This document shows, in pieces, positions 6,470-9,535 of a stretch of 9,535 nt of DNA. The stretch's first letter is position 1; each line of letters starts with the position of its first letter. Location of the stretch: contig CATXTS010000075.1 in NCBI GenBank assembly GCA_958402495.1, positions 1-9,535 on the forward strand, given 5' to 3'. This stretch comes from an uncultured Clostridiaceae bacterium (lineage in GTDB: Bacteria > Bacillota > Clostridia > TANB77 > CAG-508). Both the position numbers and the translations under genes were made by a program. A model generated the notes under the pieces. The model was not told the DNA's origin. It did not search any database and saw nothing but the letters and a program-made list of their open reading frames with translations.

Positions 6470-7888
6470 TTATAGTTCTCCTTTTAAATACCACATATGG
6501 TCAGAAACGATTTTTAGTTTCACTATCTGACCTATTAATTCTTTTTTTCCTTCAAATATAATTACTTTATTAGATGATGTTCTACCAGTCAACATTTCTT
6601 CATTGTTTTTACTAGTACCTTCTACTAAGACCTCTTGTATAGTCCCTAGATAATTTTGATTATGCTTACTAATTTGACTATCCACTAATATTTTTAATCT
6701 ATCAAATCTTTCATGTTTTACCGCTTCTGGTACTTGATTTTCCATTTTATCCCCTGGTGTTCCTACTCTTCTAGAATAGATAAACATATAAACTTGTTCA
6801 AACTGTACCTGTTTTACTACATCTAATGTGTCTTCAAAGTCTTCCTCCGTTTCTCCTGGAAACCCTACAATAATATCTGTGGAAAAAGTAATCTCTGGAA
6901 TCCTTGTTTTTATCTTTTTAGCTAATGCTACATATTGTTCTTTGGTATATTTTCGATTCATTTCTTTTAGAACCTTTGTACTACCTGCTTGCAAAGGTAA
7001 ATGTACTAATTTACAAACCTTTTTGCAATCACGAATAGCCTCTATCACATCGTCTGTAAAATCCTTTGGATGAGGTGATATAAATCGTATTCTTTCTATA
7101 CCTTCTATTGTATTTACTGCTCTTAGTAAAGTAGCAAAAGAATGGACTCCTTCATATTCTATAGCAGATAAATCTCCATGATTTTGATTTTTCTCACTTT
7201 GTAAATAAGAATTTACATTTTGACCTAGCAAAGTAATTTCCTTATAACCATCTTTTGCTAATTGTCTTACTTCCTCTAGAATATCTTTTGGATTTCTACT
7301 TCTTTCTCTACCTCTTACATATGGTACAATACAATAACTACAAAAATTGTTACAACCATTCATAATCGTAACAGATGCCTTAATAGAGTCCTCCCTTTTA
7401 ATTGGTAACCCTTCGATAATTTCACCATCTATGTAAGCAATATCTTCTATTTTCTTCCTATGATTTAAAATCTGGTAAATATCTTTTGGTAGTTTATACA
7501 AAGTATGTGTTCCAAATAAGATATCCACAAAAGGATAGCTCTTTTTTATTTTATCAGTAATATGCTTTTCTTGCATCATACATCCACCAATAGCAATAAT
7601 AGTTCCCTTTTCTTCTTTTTGTTTCTTAACTTCTCCTAATTTTCCAAAAAGTCTTTCTTCTGCATTTTCTCTAACACAACAAGTATTATAAATTAAGATA
7701 TCTGCTTCTTTAACATCTTCTACTTTTGTATACCCCATATCTTCTAGCATACCGCAAATTTTTTCAGAGTCATTTTCATTTAATTGACAACCCATCGTTA
7801 AAATGGCATATTTAGGTATTTTTTCTCCATGACATTGTTTTACTTTTTCTATATATTCTAGTTCTTGTGTAATTTCTTTTCTTTCCAA
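6470..7888 (-). CDS. miaB: tRNA-2-methylthio-N6-dimethylallyladenosine synthase MiaB
   Basis: MiaB is a radical-SAM enzyme that adds a methylthio group to i6A37 in tRNAs reading U-starting codons, improving decoding. Counting from TTG 7888 the protein has 472 residues. The N-terminal methylthiotransferase domain (YAILTMGCQLNENDSE) supplies C34, C70 (NTCCVREN) and C103 (GGCMMQ) for the auxiliary [4Fe-4S] cluster. The radical-SAM motif is CNNFCSYC, with C179, C183 and C186, followed by VPYVRGRERSR. A TRAM domain (about the last 65 residues) binds RNA. The frame is open to an earlier TTG at 7912, but the second TTG is preferred because GGAGG lies at the ideal seven bases, while the first has AGGAG only four bases away. 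This is the first gene of an operon with the HTH gene and mutS. Confidence 0.97.
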   Translation of the reverse strand: MERKEITQELEYIEKVKQCHGEKIPKYAILTMGCQLNENDSEKICGMLEDMGYTKVEDVKEADILIYNTCCVRENAEERLFGKLGEVKKQKEEKGTIIAIGGCMMQEKHITDKIKKSYPFVDILFGTHTLYKLPKDIYQILNHRKKIEDIAYIDGEIIEGLPIKREDSIKASVTIMNGCNNFCSYCIVPYVRGRERSRNPKDILEEVRQLAKDGYKEITLLGQNVNSYLQSEKNQNHGDLSAIEYEGVHSFATLLRAVNTIEGIERIRFISPHPKDFTDDVIEAIRDCKKVCKLVHLPLQAGSTKVLKEMNRKYTKEQYVALAKKIKTRIPEITFSTDIIVGFPGETEEDFEDTLDVVKQVQFEQVYMFIYSRRVGTPGDKMENQVPEAVKHERFDRLKILVDSQISKHNQNYLGTIQEVLVEGTSKNNEEMLTGRTSSNKVIIFEGKKELIGQIVKLKIVSDHMWYLKGEL

Positions 7889-7934
7889 GTTGATTCCTCC
7901 ATTTTTTTCCAAGTTTCTCCTGATAACATGTTGT

Positions 7935-7943
7935 ATTATAGCA
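7935..7943 (-). promoter_or_regulatory. Extended -10 promoter of the miaB operon
   Basis: The minus strand reads TGCTATAAT, a perfect TATAAT with the extended TGn element. The -35 region 17 bases upstream is only TGGATT, which the extended element can offset. It lies between the hairpin after the 73-residue gene and miaB, 47 bases before the preferred start. Confidence 0.65.
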
Positions 7944-7965
7944 TAAAATCATTCAAAAATCCACT

Positions 7966-8007
7966 AACCAAAAAAGAAAAAAGTAAATACTTTTTTCTTC
8001 TTTGGTT
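7966..8007 (-). terminator. Long hairpin terminator overlapping the stop codon of the 73-residue gene
   Basis: Two 20-base arms (8007–7988 and 7985–7966) pair throughout, with one G·U pair. The minus-strand 3' arm is U-rich (TACTTTTTTCTTTTTTGG) and would act as the U-tract for a shorter inner stem. The arm overlaps the TAA at 8006–8008. Because the plus-strand copy is also A-rich then T-rich, it could stop transcription from both sides. Confidence 0.65.
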
Positions 8008-8227
8008 ATTCCTTATTCCTTTTCTTCTTTAAAATTCTTGCAACTATCCAAACAAGTAGAGCAGGCAATATAAATTCCATACCTCTAACTATGATAAAAA
8101 CATAAAATGGCGCTGAATTATAAGTAGAATCATATGTAAAATAATCTATGCACACACTTACTAAAAAGCCTACTACTAAAATTATACTCACTAGATATAA
8201 AAAGGTAATACACTTTTGTTTTTTCAT
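8006..8227 (-). CDS. Small two-helix membrane protein (73 residues), function unknown
   Basis: The protein has two clear hydrophobic segments: about residues 8–27 (TFLYLVSIILVVGFLVSVCI) and 41–66 (FYVFIIVRGMEFILPALLVWIVARI). They are joined by a short polar loop DYFTYDSTYNSAP. Lysines at both ends (MKKQK and KKKRNKE) suggest both termini are cytoplasmic, by the positive-inside rule. No catalytic motif is visible. ATG 8227 has AAGGAG six bases upstream. It stands between rpmE and the miaB operon with its own extended -10 box upstream and a hairpin overlapping its stop, so it is probably a single-gene transcript. The SAPFYVFIIVR stretch resembles small hypothetical membrane proteins I associate with Clostridia, but I cannot name a family. 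Confidence 0.8.
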   Translation of the reverse strand: MKKQKCITFLYLVSIILVVGFLVSVCIDYFTYDSTYNSAPFYVFIIVRGMEFILPALLVWIVARILKKKRNKE

Positions 8228-8265
8228 ACTTATCTCCTTATTTAAAACTTATATCTTTTTTATTT

Positions 8266-8274
8266 ACTATATCA
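8266..8274 (-). promoter_or_regulatory. Extended -10 box for the 73-residue gene
   Basis: The minus strand reads TGATATAGT, a TGn extended element followed by TATAGT, 38 bases before the ATG and just after the rpmE terminator. No good -35 box is present, since that region is the terminator U-tract. Confidence 0.4.
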
Positions 8275-8280
8275 CAGAAA

Positions 8281-8312
8281 AGAAAAAAAGAACAGCTTTC
8301 ATACGCTATTCT
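8281..8312 (-). terminator. rpmE terminator
   Basis: On the minus strand AGAATAGC (8312–8305) pairs with GCTGTTCT (8296–8289) around an eight-base loop with one G·U pair, then TTTTTTCT. It lies 13 bases past the rpmE stop codon. Confidence 0.75.
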
Positions 8313-8325
8313 AAAAAATCTATTC

Positions 8326-8526
8326 TTATTGAATTCCATATTTTTTCTTAAATTTATCAGCTCTACCACCAGTTGTTTCTCTTTTTAAATTACCTGTCCA
8401 ATATGGATGACATTTTGAACAAATATCTACCTTCATATCAGATTTTGTTGAATTTGTTTTCATAACATTACCACAAGCACATGTAATTGTTGCTTCTGTA
8501 TATGTTGGATGTATTGCTTCTCTCAT
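8326..8526 (-). CDS. rpmE: 50S ribosomal protein L31, zinc-binding type
   Basis: L31 bridges the large and small ribosomal subunits. The 66-residue protein has the full family pattern: REAIHPTYTEATITCACGN, then DICSKCHPYWTG, then TGGRADKFKKKYG. Four cysteines (C16, C18, C36, C39) form the zinc site, so this is the zinc-containing (C+) form and not the zinc-independent YkrA/L31B-type paralogue expressed in zinc limitation. ATG 8526 has AGAGGTG eight bases upstream. It has a strong promoter (8600–8572) and its own terminator (8312–8281). In many Bacillota rpmE lies near rho or prfA; neither is seen here. Confidence 0.97.
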   Translation of the reverse strand: MREAIHPTYTEATITCACGNVMKTNSTKSDMKVDICSKCHPYWTGNLKRETTGGRADKFKKKYGIQ

Positions 8527-8571
8527 TATGTATTCACCTCTTCCTCTCTCTTTTTCAAACTATCGTTTTTT

Positions 8572-8600
8572 ATCATAGCATATTTCTTTTCGTTTTTCAA
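8572..8600 (-). promoter_or_regulatory. rpmE promoter
   Basis: TTGAAA (8600–8595), a 17-base spacer and TATGAT (8577–8572) preceded by TGC form a strong extended promoter. The start would be near 8565, giving a leader of about 40 bases in which I see no clear hairpin. Confidence 0.75.
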
Positions 8601-8641
8601 TAGTTTCTTCTATATTTTTAAAGAATCTTTCTTTGCATCTT

Positions 8642-8791
8642 TTATTTTTGTTCTTGCTCTTGTACATATTGTGCAGATGCTTGTAATTCATGTTCTAGCG
8701 ATGTTTTAGAGACTATTTTTGTAACAATATTAAATAAACAGGCAATTAACAAAACCAGTAATAATGCTTTCTTCCAAACCTTAGCAACCAT
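8642..8791 (-). CDS. Small single-helix membrane protein (49 residues), function unknown
   Basis: This short gene reads ATG GTT GCT AAG on the minus strand from 8791 and ends at TAA 8642. Residues about 9–25 (ALLLVLLIACLFNIVTK) form one hydrophobic helix after the basic start MVAKVWKK. A polar tail of about 22 residues rich in Gln, Glu and Ser follows (SLEHELQASAQYVQEQEQK), likely a short amphipathic helix. C18 lies in the helix, but the context is not a convincing lipobox. Translation signals are strong: AGGAG six bases before ATG. So is the near-consensus promoter at 8853–8826. I see no clear terminator before rpmE, so some read-through into rpmE is possible, although rpmE has its own promoter. 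No family recognised; the signals make it a likely real gene. Confidence 0.75.
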   Translation of the reverse strand: MVAKVWKKALLLVLLIACLFNIVTKIVSKTSLEHELQASAQYVQEQEQK

Positions 8792-8825
8792 GTATATCTC
8801 CTCTTTCTCTCACTATTCTTTCTTT

Positions 8826-8853
8826 ATTATACAATATTTTTTTAATTTGTCAA
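8826..8853 (-). promoter_or_regulatory. Near-consensus promoter of the 49-residue gene
   Basis: TTGACA (8853–8848), a 16-base AT-rich spacer and TATAAT (8831–8826): both hexamers are perfect and the spacer is one base short of ideal. It lies 34 bases before the ATG. This is the strongest promoter in the window. Confidence 0.8.
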
Positions 8854-8932
8854 GGTATGCATGTATTAGATATGAAACCCTATTTTTTCTCTATAACTTA
8901 TAATTTATGTATCTAATGCTATATTATTTCAA

Positions 8933-9160
8933 TCAGATAAACATAAGCCACTCGAGTCTTTCTCTTCTTCCGCAGATTCCGGATGGTTCAAGATTTCCGA
9001 ATCCACAAACACATCCACATACAAGAATAATCAAGCAATCATATACTTTAAACCAATATCCTTTATATGTTTTGATTATTCCTACTTTTGTGTTAATTTT
9101 TCTAAATAATCCATTTCTATCGCCAATAAAAGTATACCATATTTCAATTTTATTACAAAA
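8933..9160 (-). pseudogene. Coding remnant of an unknown protein, no start codon
   Basis: The minus strand is open for 75 codons from just after a stop (9163–9161) to TGA 8935–8933. The reading is rich in GGA and AGA codons, normal for this genome. It runs IWYTFIGDRNGLFRKIN, then TYKGYWFKVYDCLIILVCGC, then GFGNLEPSGICGRRERLEWL. The two other minus frames are broken by stops or use rare TCG, CCG and GCG codons. No ATG, GTG or TTG occurs before about residue 43 and no ribosome site is visible, so the 5' part is missing or frameshifted. I do not recognise the protein. Five cysteines, three of them in the CGCVC cluster, are notable. A structured RNA in the same GC-richer part is an alternative. 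Confidence 0.35.
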
Positions 9161-9216
9161 TTAAATTACCGTGAAATTTTCATACCATCAATTCCCATTC
9201 TTTCATTTTTGTAATA
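9151..9216. repeat. 10-bp inverted repeat with 46-base spacer
   Basis: TATTACAAAA (9151–9160) and TTTTGTAATA (9207–9216) are perfect inverted copies, and the right arm is next to more AT-rich sequence. The spacer contains the short palindrome TGAAATTTTCA. It lies at the broken 5' edge of the coding remnant. No target duplication is evident. Confidence 0.3.
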
Positions 9217-9268
9217 TGCTTATTTTAATAATATAATGTTTCAGTCTCACAACTTATAACATATTTTG

Positions 9269-9358
9269 CTACAACCATCTATTTGAGTCTATTGTATATT
9301 TAAAAAGACTTTCTTTAATATTATCTATATCTTTATAATTGTATAACCAATATTCCAC
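9269..9358 (-). CDS. 29-residue frame resembling phage-type WLYNYKDID proteins, possible fragment
   Basis: From GTG 9358 to TAG 9269 the minus strand encodes a protein-like sequence: VEYWLYNYKDIDNIKESLF, then KYTIDSNRWL. The WLYNYKDID start resembles, from memory, the N-termini of small phage and clostridial regulators of the RinA/DUF1492 type. Those are much longer (well over 100 residues), so this would be a truncated remnant. The ribosome site is poor (AAGGA is 14 or more bases away). It may not be translated. Confidence 0.22.
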   Translation of the reverse strand: MEYWLYNYKDIDNIKESLFKYTIDSNRWL

Positions 9359-9379
9359 TTTTATATATACTATCCTTCA

Positions 9380-9439
9380 TAAAAAATATAAAACAATAAG
9401 TTGAAAAATACATTAAGTAATCTATATTTTCTAACTTAT
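9380..9439 (-). terminator. Likely terminator of the right-edge gene
   Basis: On the minus strand ATAAGTT (9439–9433) pairs with AACTTAT (9402–9396), extended by a bulged GAAAA/TTTTC stem, then a U-rich run TGTTTTATATTTTTT. It lies 17 bases past the stop codon at 9456. The stem is AT-rich, which lowers certainty. An alternative 7-bp stem (9455–9449 with 9419–9413) overlaps it. Confidence 0.5.
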
Positions 9440-9455
9440 CTTTTTATATACTTAA

Positions 9456-9535
9456 TTAAGACACAACTAATACTGCACGAAATCCATTGTAAAAAACACT
9501 GTCACCATTTCCTCGAAAATAATGAAACAAACCTG
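9456..9535 (-). CDS. C-terminal 25 residues of a protein ending in GFRAVLVVS (FGE-sulfatase-like end)
   Basis: Only the end of a minus-strand gene is in the window: GLFHYFRGNGDSVFYNGFRAVLVVS followed by TAA. The closing pattern, an Arg/Gly/Asn-rich stretch followed by GFRAVL and the stop, is typical of the last strand of formylglycine-generating-enzyme-like (SUMF1/FGE-sulfatase fold) proteins and of similar phage or surface proteins with that fold. With 25 residues this is a hint and not an identification. The start, length and function lie beyond the right edge. A terminator-like hairpin follows the stop. Confidence 0.4.
   Translation of the reverse strand, partial: GLFHYFRGNGDSVFYNGFRAVLVVS

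Larger units (their letters stand above)
8854..9395. other. Gene-poor stretch with coding remnants
   Basis: No complete, well-signalled gene is visible here on either strand. It holds a loose inverted repeat (ATTAGATA 8865–8872 with TATCTAAT 8910–8917), an open minus-strand frame without a start codon (9160–8933), a 10-bp inverted repeat (9151–9160 with 9207–9216) and a 29-residue frame (9358–9269). The part around 8945–9010 is visibly richer in G and C than its surroundings. I see no CRISPR, tRNA or insertion-sequence end. Confidence 0.5.

Noticed and set aside
7889..7912. Upstream TTG start of miaB, adding eight residues
   Set aside because: AGGAG is only four bases from it, while the second TTG has GGAGG at seven bases. 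The extra residues (MEKNGGIN) are largely the translation of the second ribosome site.
8527..8565. L31 autoregulatory leader
   Set aside because: The predicted leader is only about 40 bases, with no clear stem, so I cannot support a regulatory RNA here.
8907..9164. Plus-strand frame of 85 codons
   Set aside because: There is no ribosome site before its ATG, the composition is odd (Pro, His, Ser, Ile), and it lies opposite a minus-strand frame with more natural codon use.
1..9535. CRISPR array, tRNA, rRNA or insertion-sequence ends
   Set aside because: No evenly spaced direct repeats, no cloverleaf or TΨC-like GTTCGA pattern, and no terminal inverted repeats flanking a transposase were seen.

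Overview
The window is AT-rich DNA of a low-GC Bacillota, most likely a Clostridia member. This rests on A/T-ending codons, strong AGGAGG-type ribosome sites, TTG starts, U-rich terminators and the miaB–mutS gene order. No species-level call is possible. Every gene I can support is on the minus strand, so transcription runs from high to low coordinates.

Layout in transcription order (right to left). (1) 9535–9456: the last 25 residues of a protein ending in GFRAVLVVS, followed by a terminator-like hairpin. (2) About 9395–8854: a gene-poor stretch with two short coding-looking remnants and no complete gene. (3) 8853–8281: a near-consensus promoter, a 49-residue one-helix membrane protein, then rpmE (zinc-type ribosomal protein L31) with its own promoter and terminator. 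(4) 8274–7966: a 73-residue two-helix membrane protein ending in a long hairpin. (5) 7943–2722: a tight operon of miaB (tRNA methylthiotransferase), an unrecognised 348-residue protein with two likely DNA-binding helices, and mutS (mismatch recognition), closed by a terminator. (6) 2704–2121: a solo ToxN/AbiQ-family endoribonuclease gene with its own promoter. (7) 1971–974: a Rpn-family recombination-promoting nuclease gene broken by one extra base. (8) 922–1: the first 307 residues of ligA, the NAD+-dependent DNA ligase, which runs off the left edge.

The housekeeping part joins translation (L31, MiaB) with DNA repair (MutS, LigA). Between mutS and ligA lie two genes of the accessory or defence type. 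The most notable signal is the toxN gene. Its protein carries the family's core motifs, yet the tandem-repeat RNA antitoxin normally found just upstream of a type III toxin is absent: only about 26 bases separate its -10 box from the start codon. A short inverted repeat lies inside that promoter's spacer. Other points worth a look are the double-helix-turn-helix gene translationally coupled between miaB and mutS, and the small membrane protein ahead of rpmE.
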